This document shows positions 50,379-58,264 of a stretch of DNA of 64,000 nucleotides, piece by piece; the first letter of the stretch is position 1, and every line of letters begins with the position of its first letter. The stretch comes from a virus, in the IMG/VR virus record IMGVR_UViG_3300034060_000588, positions 18,962 through 82,961 of that record. The stretch is one strand, 5' to 3'. The notes below the pieces were generated by a model. It worked only from the letters and a program-made list of their open reading frames with translations, was not told the DNA's origin and ran no database searches. Position numbers and translations under genes: made by a program.

Positions 50379-52139
50379 TTGGAATCACAAAAACAATTAA
50401 TAGAACACAAATCTCTTGATTTATTGGACTCATATAGTGGAGCTAATAATCATATTCTTCATATGAAGACCAAAAAAGAAACGAATAAAAAGTTTTACCC
50501 TACAAGGACACAAGCGGAATATGTTGTAACATATTTTGATACAAAACCTAAAGTTGCTCGTAAGTGGGTTGAACTTGACCCATACTTTGCTAAAAAGTTT
50601 GCTCAAGAAAGGTATCTACTTGAAACACCAGAAAAAATTTACATTGAAAAACTACTTGTTGAAAAAGACAAGTCTTATCATATTTGGGGTAAGTTTTTTG
50701 AAAAGGATGTTTTGTCTGAATTTTGGATACCTAAATCATCTTTAATTAAATCACAAACGGTAGATGAGGTTAATATTGACTACTCTAAATACGATCACAG
50801 ACCACCACTATCACATCAGATAGAAGCAATAGAAAAACTTGTTGGGTCTAAACGATTTATATTAGCTGACGATATGGGGCTTGGTAAGACCACATCCACA
50901 ATAATTGCAGCACTTGAGACTGGTGCAAAGAAAATATTAATTGTTTGTCCGGCATCACTTAAAATAAATTGGGAAAGAGAAATTGCAAATTATTCAGATA
51001 GAACCTGTTATATTGCGGAAGGTAAGAAATTTTCAACTGAAGCCGATTTTGTTATTGTTAATTATGATATATTAAAAAACTTCCACAATAAAGAAGATAA
51101 AGAAAATTCACTATTGTTACAATCTAAATTTGAACTTGTAATACTTGATGAAGCACATATGGTATCAAACGCTCAAGCACAAAGAACAAAACTTATAAAT
51201 GATTTTACAAAAAATGTAAAAAGAGTTTGGTTACTTACTGGTACACCAATGACTTCTAGACCGATTAATTATTATAACTTATTAAACCTTATTGAAAGTC
51301 CGGTCGCACAAAACTGGATGGCTTACGCAATTCGTTATTGTCAAGGTTTTCAGTTTAGAGCCGGAAATAGAAAGATATGGAATGTGACCGGAGCCTCAAA
51401 CCTAGAAGAATTAAGAGATAGAACATCAAAACAAATTTTAAGAAGATTAAAAGAAAATGTGTTAGATTTACCGGATAAAATTATTACACCAGTTTATTTA
51501 AGGACATCGTCAAAAGAATATAAAGACTTGATGGGTGAGTACTATGAGTGGTTAGAAAATAAAAAAGAAGAATCATCATCACTTACCATTCAGTTTTCAA
51601 AAATTATGAAGGTAAGAAAGGTAATTGCTAATGAAAAAGTAAAAGACACAATTGAGTTCGTTCAAAACATCATAGATCAGGGAAAAAAAGTTATTATCTT
51701 TACAAACTTTACCGACACACTACAACTAATACATACCCACTTTGGTAAGGAATCGGTTTATTTAGACGGTAGTTGTAATAAAGTACAAAGACAGTACGCT
51801 GTTGACCAATTCCAGGAAAATGAAAAAATTAAAGTTTTTGTTGGGAATTTAAAAGCTGCCGGTGTTGGTCTTACTTTAACCGCGGCTGAAGTTGTGATTA
51901 TGAATGACTTATCATTTGTACCAGCGGAACACGCACAAGCAGAAGATAGGGCGTACAGATATGGTCAAAAAAACAATGTCCTTGTTTATTACCCAATATT
52001 TGAAAATACAATAGAGGGTGTTATCTATGATATATTAAATAAGAAGAAGAAAGTGATTGGCACCGTAATGGGGGATGAATTACAAGAATCTGGTGACGTT
52101 GTTGAGGAAATTTTAAACTTGATCAATAAGAAAATGTAA
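50379..52139 (+). CDS. SNF2-family DNA helicase/annealing translocase
   Basis: The protein has 586 aa from a TTG start; ATG 50463 would remove 28 residues (KSLDLLDSYSGANNHIL) that look like real coding sequence, so TTG is preferred. Helicase motifs: I LADDMGLGKTT (about 162-172), Ia VCPASLKINW (about 188-197), II LDEAHMV (about 256-262), III WLLTGTP (about 283-289), V VGNLKAAGVGLTLT (about 487-500) and VI AQAEDRAYRYGQ (about 520-531). The layout resembles the SMARCAL1/HepA branch with fork-remodelling or annealing activity, a role that UvsW serves in T4. It is divergent from the neck genes and precedes the plus-strand neck cluster. Confidence 0.82.
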   Translation: MESQKQLIEHKSLDLLDSYSGANNHILHMKTKKETNKKFYPTRTQAEYVVTYFDTKPKVARKWVELDPYFAKKFAQERYLLETPEKIYIEKLLVEKDKSYHIWGKFFEKDVLSEFWIPKSSLIKSQTVDEVNIDYSKYDHRPPLSHQIEAIEKLVGSKRFILADDMGLGKTTSTIIAALETGAKKILIVCPASLKINWEREIANYSDRTCYIAEGKKFSTEADFVIVNYDILKNFHNKEDKENSLLLQSKFELVILDEAHMVSNAQAQRTKLINDFTKNVKRVWLLTGTPMTSRPINYYNLLNLIESPVAQNWMAYAIRYCQGFQFRAGNRKIWNVTGASNLEELRDRTSKQILRRLKENVLDLPDKIITPVYLRTSSKEYKDLMGEYYEWLENKKEESSSLTIQFSKIMKVRKVIANEKVKDTIEFVQNIIDQGKKVIIFTNFTDTLQLIHTHFGKESVYLDGSCNKVQRQYAVDQFQENEKIKVFVGNLKAAGVGLTLTAAEVVIMNDLSFVPAEHAQAEDRAYRYGQKNNVLVYYPIFENTIEGVIYDILNKKKKVIGTVMGDELQESGDVVEEILNLINKKM

Positions 52140-52156
52140 TTTTATTATTTTTTATA

Positions 52157-52163
52157 TATTTAT
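52157..52163 (+). promoter_or_regulatory. TATTTAT box upstream of the 130-aa gene
   Basis: Plus-strand TATATTTATTAAATAAATT, 13 nt before ATG. Confidence 0.4.
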
Positions 52164-52176
52164 TAAATAAATTATT

Positions 52177-52569
52177 ATGAATAGTAGAAGTCAAACCAAA
52201 ATTAGAAAAATACAACAAATAAATTTGTTAGCCGAAGAACGATATTTAAAAACCAAAGGGTTGTTATATGAAGGACCCCAAGAAGACGTTTTAAAATGTT
52301 TTACAGATAATGGTGTTGAAGAAAGTTTAATACCAGATTCTTGTAACCCACAAGGGGTTGGACAAAAATTTGATATTACAGCTTGTGCTGCGGCATTACC
52401 AGGTGTAATTACTAGTGTTCCGGAGGATAAACAAGAAGCGTTAAAAACGTGTCTAATGAATTTAGTTACAATGAATGTTGATTTTGGTGATATCCAAAAC
52501 ACAATAAACAAAGGTATTAAAATGGGTACAGATATTCTTAAAGGAACTGGTATTGGTATTAAATTTTAA
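52177..52569 (+). CDS. Hypothetical protein with (I/L)xE N-terminal segment, 130 aa
   Basis: The family is unrecognised. Residues 1-21 form a basic helix, IRKIQQINLLAEERYLKTKG, followed by LLYEGPQED; L-A-E and L-Y-E both fit the T4-type prohead protease rule. The mature part would be small, with four Cys (KCFTD, DSCNP, TACAA, KTCLM) and a hydrophobic Gly-rich C-terminus (GIKMGTDILKGTGIGIKF) that resembles a membrane-active peptide. It forms a single-gene unit with its own box and terminator. A capsid-internal or ejected protein is possible but unproven. Confidence 0.45.
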   Translation: MNSRSQTKIRKIQQINLLAEERYLKTKGLLYEGPQEDVLKCFTDNGVEESLIPDSCNPQGVGQKFDITACAAALPGVITSVPEDKQEALKTCLMNLVTMNVDFGDIQNTINKGIKMGTDILKGTGIGIKF

Positions 52570-52593
52570 TAAAACATTTAAAATATTAAAACA

Positions 52594-52618
52594 CCCCTTC
52601 TAACCGGAGGGGTTTTTT
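52594..52618 (+). terminator. Rho-independent terminator after the 130-aa gene
   Basis: A 7-bp stem (CCCCTTC at 52594-52600 with GGAGGGG at 52606-52612, one wobble, loop 5 nt) is followed by TTTTTT on the plus strand. Confidence 0.85.
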
Positions 52619-52629
52619 ATTTTATATTA

Positions 52630-52636
52630 TATTTAT
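52630..52636 (+). promoter_or_regulatory. TATTTAT box upstream of the peptidase-SOD fusion
   Basis: Plus-strand TATATTTATAGAATATG, only 5 nt before ATG. Being right after a terminator, the gene must have its own promoter here, which supports the box being a promoter element. Confidence 0.5.
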
Positions 52637-52641
52637 AGAAT

Positions 52642-53724
52642 ATGGACGTTTCTATAAAATGTAATAAATGTGATTTTGATAACAAGGATTTAGATCTTTA
52701 TAAAAGATTTATTAATTTCTTAAATAAGAATTACCCAGTTAAAAAGAAAGTTGAGGTAATTTTTTCTGGTGAAAGAATTGGTGATATGACAACCGGATCT
52801 AGAACGGATAATAACGAATTGAGAATCCTAACAAAAGGACGAATGAATCGTGACATTATGAGAACACTAGCCCACGAATGGGTTCACGAGTGGCAAATGT
52901 CAACAAAGGGTATGGAAAAAGGACCAAACATTGGTGGACACAGTGAAGATGAGGCAAACGCTGAAGCCGGATCTGTTATTAAAAAATTTGAGGAAAAACA
53001 CCCACATAAGGAAAAAACAATCTACGAATCTTTAACAAATAAAATTAATCTAATTAATGAACAATTAATTTTAGAAGAAAAGAAAACCATTAGGAAAGAA
53101 TTTTTAATGGAAATGAAAAAAATAGGTATTGAAAAATTACCTTATTCTTATTCGGCACTAAAACAGTTTGTTGATCCGGAAACAATGGATATTCACTATA
53201 ATAAACATTACAAGGGGTATGTTAAAAAACTGAATGATGCTTTATCAAAAAAGAAATATAAAGATGTTGAATTGGAAGAAATTATTCAGTCTATCAGTAA
53301 GTACGACACAAAAATAAGAAACAACGCAGGTGGTGCTTTTAATCACGCCTTATTTTGGAAAATGTTGTCACCAAAAAAACAACTACCAAAAGGAGAAATT
53401 CTTGAGAAACTTACCAAACAATATGGTAATATAAAAAAAATGAAGGACGAGTTTAACCAAGTTGCCACAGATAGGTTTGGTTCTGGTTGGGTTTGGCTTG
53501 TACTTACAAAAACAAATAGGTTAAAAATTATGTCAACACCAAACCAAGATAACCCACTTATGAATATCATAGACGGTGGTGGTTATCCATTACTGGGACT
53601 TGATTTATGGGAACACGCCTATTATTTAAAATATCAAAACAAAAGAGATCAATATATAAAAAATTTCTGGAATCACGTAAACTGGGAATTTGTAAATGAA
53701 TTGTATTTGAATAGAACTAAATAA
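52642..53724 (+). CDS. Metallopeptidase-superoxide dismutase (Fe/Mn family) fusion protein
   Basis: The protein has 360 aa and two domains. Residues 1-120: a small zinc peptidase-like domain with LAHEWVHEW (H78-E79-x-x-H82) and a downstream E-D-E-x-x-x-E (102-108) that could give the third ligand. Residues 126-160: helical linker with KINLINEQLILEE. Residues 165-357: a complete Fe/Mn superoxide dismutase starting LPYSYSALKQF; metal ligands H185 (DIHYNKHY), H235 (NNAGGAFNHALFW), D321 and H325 (LGLDLWEHAYYLKYQNKR) are all present. N301-Q302-D303 in the C-terminal half is the MnSOD-type glutamine. It would dismutate superoxide, possibly from inside the virion. It is followed 24 nt later by the gp13-like gene. 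Domain calls are strong; the purpose is inferred. Confidence 0.85.
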   Translation: MDVSIKCNKCDFDNKDLDLYKRFINFLNKNYPVKKKVEVIFSGERIGDMTTGSRTDNNELRILTKGRMNRDIMRTLAHEWVHEWQMSTKGMEKGPNIGGHSEDEANAEAGSVIKKFEEKHPHKEKTIYESLTNKINLINEQLILEEKKTIRKEFLMEMKKIGIEKLPYSYSALKQFVDPETMDIHYNKHYKGYVKKLNDALSKKKYKDVELEEIIQSISKYDTKIRNNAGGAFNHALFWKMLSPKKQLPKGEILEKLTKQYGNIKKMKDEFNQVATDRFGSGWVWLVLTKTNRLKIMSTPNQDNPLMNIIDGGGYPLLGLDLWEHAYYLKYQNKRDQYIKNFWNHVNWEFVNELYLNRTK

Positions 53725-53729
53725 TTGGA

Positions 53730-53736
53730 TATTTAT
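53730..53736 (+). promoter_or_regulatory. TATTTAT box upstream of the gp13-like gene
   Basis: Plus-strand GATATTTATAAAGAAAAAAC, 12 nt before ATG 53749, filling the 24-nt gap after the SOD stop codon. Confidence 0.45.
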
Positions 53737-53748
53737 AAAGAAAAAACT

Positions 53749-54882
53749 ATGTCTATAATTTCTGAACCCGAAAGAACAAATTTGTTCACAAAAGTACGTC
53801 ATCTACTTGGCGCACCGCTTAGATCCGTTGAATTAGAAGACGAACAAATGGATACATTACTTGAGTTCTCAATTGATGAATATTCACAATATGTCCAGGA
53901 TTGGTTAATAGAATCACAATGGACTTCGTTATATAATTTGAATATTGAAACACAATCGGTAGCAAAGGCGTTTATTACAAAAAGTTTAGATTACGAAACT
54001 CGTTATACTTACGCTTACTCTAAAATTGTTGGACTACAAGCTGGCGGAGAATGGGAACTTAAAAAAGATTATATCCAGTTAGTACCTAACCAACAAATTT
54101 ATGAAATCCCCGCAAATAGAGAAATTAATGAGTTATTGTGGTTTAGTCCACCAACATTAAATAACACTATGTTTGATCCGTGGTCATTCGGTTCACTAGG
54201 TTATGGTGGAGGCCTTGGCGGTGGTGGAGGTCTAGCACAAATGGGTGGTAATATGGCCGGGTCGTATTTTATGACACCAGCGTTTGATATGCTGTTAAGA
54301 ATGCAAGAAATTAACATTCAAAGAAGAATTATTGCCGGTGATTTAACATATAGAATTACCGCACTTCCTGGGGGCAAAAAAGCAATACACTTAATGAACA
54401 CGCCTGGTGGTAAGTTTGATTTTGGTAACGGAACACTAACCAAGGGTAAGGTATGGTATTGGTATTACGACACCACTAATGGTGGTAAAGACGATTGTTT
54501 AAAACAAAATCCAGATATCATTACATTACCGTCTGACGTACCATTTGATAAAATGAATTGGGACGAATTAAATAACCCAGCACAGGTTTGGGTTAGAAGA
54601 TGGTTTGTTGCATACTGTAAAGAAACTTTATCTAGAGTTCGTGGTAAGTTTAGTGGCAATCTAAAAACTGGTGACGGTGGTGATTTAACTATGGATTATC
54701 AGTCTTTAGGTACTGAAGCAAAAGATGAAAAAACAAAATTAATTGATGAATTAATTGGTTCAGAAGGTAGACTCACAAGATTAAAACCGGAAAAAGTTAT
54801 GGAAAGAGAAGCGTTAATCGCAGAAAATCTCAATAAACAGTTGAAATTTAGAGCGATGCCTAGACAAATATATGTTATTTAA
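53749..54882 (+). CDS. Putative neck protein, gp13-like
   Basis: The start is ATG 53749 (377 aa); an in-frame TTG at 53725 would place coding sequence across the TATTTAT box. The protein has an N-terminal helical region (VRHLLGAPLRSVELEDEQMD), a central Gly-rich loop GYGGGLGGGGGLAQMGG (about 160-176 of this form), and a C-terminal helical part with WVRRWFVAYCKETLSRVRGK and GTEAKDEKTKLIDELIGS. T4-like gp13 neck proteins have this order: helical N-terminus, Gly-rich excursion next to D-P-W, and a long C-terminal helix pair that contacts the portal. It would act with gp14 in closing the filled head. Confidence 0.6.
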   Translation: MSIISEPERTNLFTKVRHLLGAPLRSVELEDEQMDTLLEFSIDEYSQYVQDWLIESQWTSLYNLNIETQSVAKAFITKSLDYETRYTYAYSKIVGLQAGGEWELKKDYIQLVPNQQIYEIPANREINELLWFSPPTLNNTMFDPWSFGSLGYGGGLGGGGGLAQMGGNMAGSYFMTPAFDMLLRMQEINIQRRIIAGDLTYRITALPGGKKAIHLMNTPGGKFDFGNGTLTKGKVWYWYYDTTNGGKDDCLKQNPDIITLPSDVPFDKMNWDELNNPAQVWVRRWFVAYCKETLSRVRGKFSGNLKTGDGGDLTMDYQSLGTEAKDEKTKLIDELIGSEGRLTRLKPEKVMEREALIAENLNKQLKFRAMPRQIYVI

Positions 54883-54884
54883 TT

Positions 54885-55238
54885 ATGAAACCAAGAAGAA
54901 TCGTAATACGAAACACACCAACAACACAAAAAGAAGATGTGAAACAAACAACTTCATTTAAATATAAAATAATAACCTCATCTAGTTATGTTGCGGTTGA
55001 CGAAGATGTTATTTTAGTTAAAAAAACAAAGAGTTGTCAAATAACACTACCTTTAAACTTCACAGAAGGTAAAAAAATAAATATAAAATCTTTTACAAGT
55101 ACATTAATTGTTCCGGAAAAAGGATTAATAGATGAGGATTGGGAAGAACTGGCTTTAGAAAATGGTTCTTCCGTACAACTTATACTAATAGAAGGTAGTT
55201 GGTATATATTATCAAGTGATGGTTTAAAAATGGGTTAG
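54885..55238 (+). CDS. Small beta-rich virion-like protein, 117 aa
   Basis: The start is 3 bases after the gp13-like stop. Residues about 35-117 read as a fibre-type beta module: ITLPLN, then KKINIKSFTSTLIV, then VQLILIEGSWYILSSDG. The order 'I-T/L-P ... G-x-x-I-x-I-K ... L-x-x-x-x-W-x-I' is common at the ends of phage tail fibres. It could be a neck whisker, head decoration or fibre cap; no precise match is recognised. Its stop interlocks (TTAG) with the polymerase stop on the other strand. Confidence 0.45.
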   Translation: MKPRRIVIRNTPTTQKEDVKQTTSFKYKIITSSSYVAVDEDVILVKKTKSCQITLPLNFTEGKKINIKSFTSTLIVPEKGLIDEDWEELALENGSSVQLILIEGSWYILSSDGLKMG

Positions 55239-58165
55239 ATATATTCTTCCCACCCCTCTTCGGCTAATTCGTAAATATATTGTGGGTTTATACCAACATT
55301 TTCCCAAAAAACAACTTCACCTTGTTCCATATCAATTAGGTCTTTTTGTATATCGTCCTGGTCTTTTTCCTCAAATGGAATCCCATTTATTAAAATACAC
55401 TGATCTTTTGTGAAGAATGGTCTATCTTCTGGATTTTTAACTAAAAGACCATCCCTTACTTCTTCTTTAAAAACAACAAGTAATGGCTCAACCCTTTTAT
55501 TAAAAGTTGCAATCGCTCTTTGGATATTGTAATTACCGGTTAAACCTGGGTTACTTTCTAATTCTTGGGGGTTAATTCTATAACAGTTTAATTGTACAAC
55601 AGAACCGACAAGATCAGAAAACGCTCGTTGGTATGCCGAATCTGTTGGAATACCTGTGTTTGCTTCTTTATTTGGTGAGTCACTTCTTACCCAGTTATCA
55701 TCAGACCAAGATTGTTCCCATCCATTTTTAAGTAAGAATTTTACTTTTTCTTTATGACTTTCATTAGTTTGGAAAAATAAATTTAAGTGTTCTTGTGACC
55801 AACCCTTCTTTGGTTTATTAACTTTCTGAACATCACCGTGTGACGCCTTTGTTCCGTTGTTTACATAATAGATTACATCACCAAGACTAACATTAAGTCC
55901 TTCATTAATTGCAAGTTCCATATGTGCTTGTCTTGACATAAAGGCGCCAGCTTTTGTTTTGGTTTTACTTCGTTTAATGTAATCATCAATTGATTGTTTT
56001 ATTCTTGCTTTACTCGCAATATCAATAAGTGGTATTTTTTGATCAAATATTTTTTCTAGGTATTCATAGTACCACTCAACAAATCCTTGACCGTCACCAT
56101 TAAGTAAAAGTTTAATTCCTTTGTCTAAAAAAATCTCAATATACTTTGGCATCTTTTTAGATTTAATACTATTTCCCGTAAGTTTTACTTTACCTCCGTG
56201 TTCTAGTGTTGCATAGTTTTTACGAGCTAAGTTAATACAAGAATCCCAAGTTCCGTCACAATCAAGCCCCATTGTACCACGCATGAACCGGTCGTTAAAT
56301 TCGGCCACATCAGCATCATACCCAGTATATTCTTTTCCTTCTTTAACTAACCAGTTAAGACCACGACCAATATATTTTCTATCTTCTACACCACCATCTG
56401 GTAAAGAAAAGTTCATACCATCCGTATCGCAGACTAACGGCGTATAACCTCTTTTTACAAAGAATTTTAACATTTGTCTTAAATATTGTCTTCCGGTACA
56501 CGTAATCTTTTCCCCCATATCCATATCACCCCAAGGAAATACTTGTGGCGCTGACAACGCACCAAATAATGAGTTAATAAAAATTTTAATTGGTAATTGT
56601 TTTGTATCAAATGACTTTGCTTTCTTTTTATCTATTGCTTTATATTCTGATGCCAAGTTCTTATACATAATACGACTATCCCTAAAATAAGATAATAAAC
56701 CCTTCATTACACCAGTTATGTCCGATTCTGGGAATACATCGTGTGTTAATTGAATTGAGGGATAAAGTGAGGAGTAGTCAAGTTTTAAGACATTCCTTGA
56801 AAACCCTGTTTTAAGTAGTCTTGATAATCCACCAACAAAGTTTCTTTTTTCTTTTTTCGCCGGAATTGCAAGACCGTTTTTATATGACCAAGCAAGCATT
56901 ACAAGCTTCCAGATTGTTGCCGTACCCATTGTTGATACTCTTTCATATGTTGTTGGGAGAAGTGACGCCAGAAGAAAGGATCCTTGGTTAAACTCCTCAT
57001 CAACAAGTAATGTTTCTTCCAAGTCATCGTCCAAGTAACGCTCAACAATATCGTCACCAGTTGTTTTGATGTAAATGTCAGCTCTTCTTGAACATACCTC
57101 ATCTATCTTTTCGTCGACACCAACCTTTTTATATTTACCGTTTTCTATGTTTAACCAATACTCATTTTTTTCGGCGTACATAGGACCGATTTTTGTATGG
57201 TCAATATAAACACGGTCTTTAGCTTCACCGTCAATAAATTTTGTAATGTATTTAAGACCCGCTTCTTTAATTGACGAATTAATTGCTTGAGCTCTACGAA
57301 CCGAATGTATAATATCAATAATGTTATAACCCCACATTTGAGTTTGAGTAAATTTCTCAACCTCATTACCAAGTTTTAACATTGAGTCCTTTTGTGTTAT
57401 TGACCGTTCTCCGTGAAGTGACTTTGCAATTTTTTTAATATCAAGATTTAACATTTTACACCTTTCGTAAATCCAATACCAGTCAAAGTTTGCCGAATTA
57501 TAACCGGAAATGATTGATGGTTTTATTTCGTCTATAATTTTAAAGAACTCAACAAGTCCTTTTCGTTCTTCGTCTTCATTTGAACACTCAATTACTTTTC
57601 TATAACCGTTGTTTGTTTTAATCCCAATCATAAATATACGACCATCCTTTGGTTCTAAAGAGGTCGTCTCAAGGTCAAATACAAGTCTGGTAATATCATT
57701 GTATTCATCAAACCCTTTAAATAATCTTTTTTCTTTTGAAATTAGGAATTGTTCTGTTGGTGTTAACATTAAGAATTTATCTTTTGCTTTTTCACCCCAA
57801 GGATCAATACCACCATCTCTAAAAAATTGTGATAAGGATCTATACCCTTTTAATGATTTAACAAGGAATGTTAAACCTTTTTCTAATTGCTCATTCCCAT
57901 CTGTCCTTAATTTCTCAATAACAATACCATATTTTGACATTGCTTCTTTTTGTAATGCTTTTGAACCTTGATAAAAATTAAGCCCACGTAAGTCACCAAC
58001 CCACGCAAACGCAATTAAACTATCTCTAACGATTGATTTTCCCTTTCCGGGTACTTCTTTGATTTTATAAATGTGGTCTTTTTGATAATCAAACTCTATT
58101 GCCACAATGTGTTCTTCAGGATCGTTTCCTTCTAGGAACGATTTAATTTCTTCTGCCGTAATCAT
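55235..58165 (-). CDS. Family B DNA polymerase with proofreading exonuclease, T4 gp43-like
   Basis: The protein has 976 aa (T4 gp43: 898). Exonuclease motifs: Exo I VFDLETTSLEP (about 161-171), Exo II SGYNSANFDWYW (about 219-230), Exo III within the IDIIHSVRRAQ region. Polymerase motifs: A KLDYSSLYPSIQ (about 458-469), B KIFINSLFGALSAP (about 524-537), C VCDTDGMNFS (about 578-587). It replicates the phage genome with the helicase, gp32 and clamp (not in this window). An N-terminal domain of about 150 residues and a C-terminal acidic tail (GQ-like clamp contact not clear) complete it. A hairpin with 6-bp stem and 8-nt loop lies upstream of its start. Confidence 0.9.
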   Translation of the reverse strand: MITAEEIKSFLEGNDPEEHIVAIEFDYQKDHIYKIKEVPGKGKSIVRDSLIAFAWVGDLRGLNFYQGSKALQKEAMSKYGIVIEKLRTDGNEQLEKGLTFLVKSLKGYRSLSQFFRDGGIDPWGEKAKDKFLMLTPTEQFLISKEKRLFKGFDEYNDITRLVFDLETTSLEPKDGRIFMIGIKTNNGYRKVIECSNEDEERKGLVEFFKIIDEIKPSIISGYNSANFDWYWIYERCKMLNLDIKKIAKSLHGERSITQKDSMLKLGNEVEKFTQTQMWGYNIIDIIHSVRRAQAINSSIKEAGLKYITKFIDGEAKDRVYIDHTKIGPMYAEKNEYWLNIENGKYKKVGVDEKIDEVCSRRADIYIKTTGDDIVERYLDDDLEETLLVDEEFNQGSFLLASLLPTTYERVSTMGTATIWKLVMLAWSYKNGLAIPAKKEKRNFVGGLSRLLKTGFSRNVLKLDYSSLYPSIQLTHDVFPESDITGVMKGLLSYFRDSRIMYKNLASEYKAIDKKKAKSFDTKQLPIKIFINSLFGALSAPQVFPWGDMDMGEKITCTGRQYLRQMLKFFVKRGYTPLVCDTDGMNFSLPDGGVEDRKYIGRGLNWLVKEGKEYTGYDADVAEFNDRFMRGTMGLDCDGTWDSCINLARKNYATLEHGGKVKLTGNSIKSKKMPKYIEIFLDKGIKLLLNGDGQGFVEWYYEYLEKIFDQKIPLIDIASKARIKQSIDDYIKRSKTKTKAGAFMSRQAHMELAINEGLNVSLGDVIYYVNNGTKASHGDVQKVNKPKKGWSQEHLNLFFQTNESHKEKVKFLLKNGWEQSWSDDNWVRSDSPNKEANTGIPTDSAYQRAFSDLVGSVVQLNCYRINPQELESNPGLTGNYNIQRAIATFNKRVEPLLVVFKEEVRDGLLVKNPEDRPFFTKDQCILINGIPFEEKDQDDIQKDLIDMEQGEVVFWENVGINPQYIYELAEEGWEEYI

Positions 58166-58192
58166 AATATACTATTTGTTTGGTCTATTCTC

Positions 58193-58212
58193 TGTCATAC
58201 ATAGGGATGACA
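58193..58212 (-). promoter_or_regulatory. Hairpin in the polymerase gene leader
   Basis: The mRNA-sense stem TGTCAT (58207-58212) with ATGACA (58193-58198) and an 8-nt loop CCCTATGT lies 27 nt before the start codon. T4 gp43 represses its own translation through a leader hairpin with an 8-nt loop, so this is a candidate operator; the greater distance from the start is a point against. Confidence 0.35.
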
Positions 58213-58226
58213 TTTACCTTATACAA

Positions 58227-58233
58227 ATAAATA
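58227..58233 (-). promoter_or_regulatory. TATTTAT box upstream of the DNA polymerase gene
   Basis: The gene-sense sequence is TATATTTATTTGTATAAGG, 61 nt before ATG, the most distant of the set, leaving room for the leader hairpin. Confidence 0.35.
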
Positions 58234-58264
58234 TAAAATAATAATTTTACTTTGTCAATTTAGA

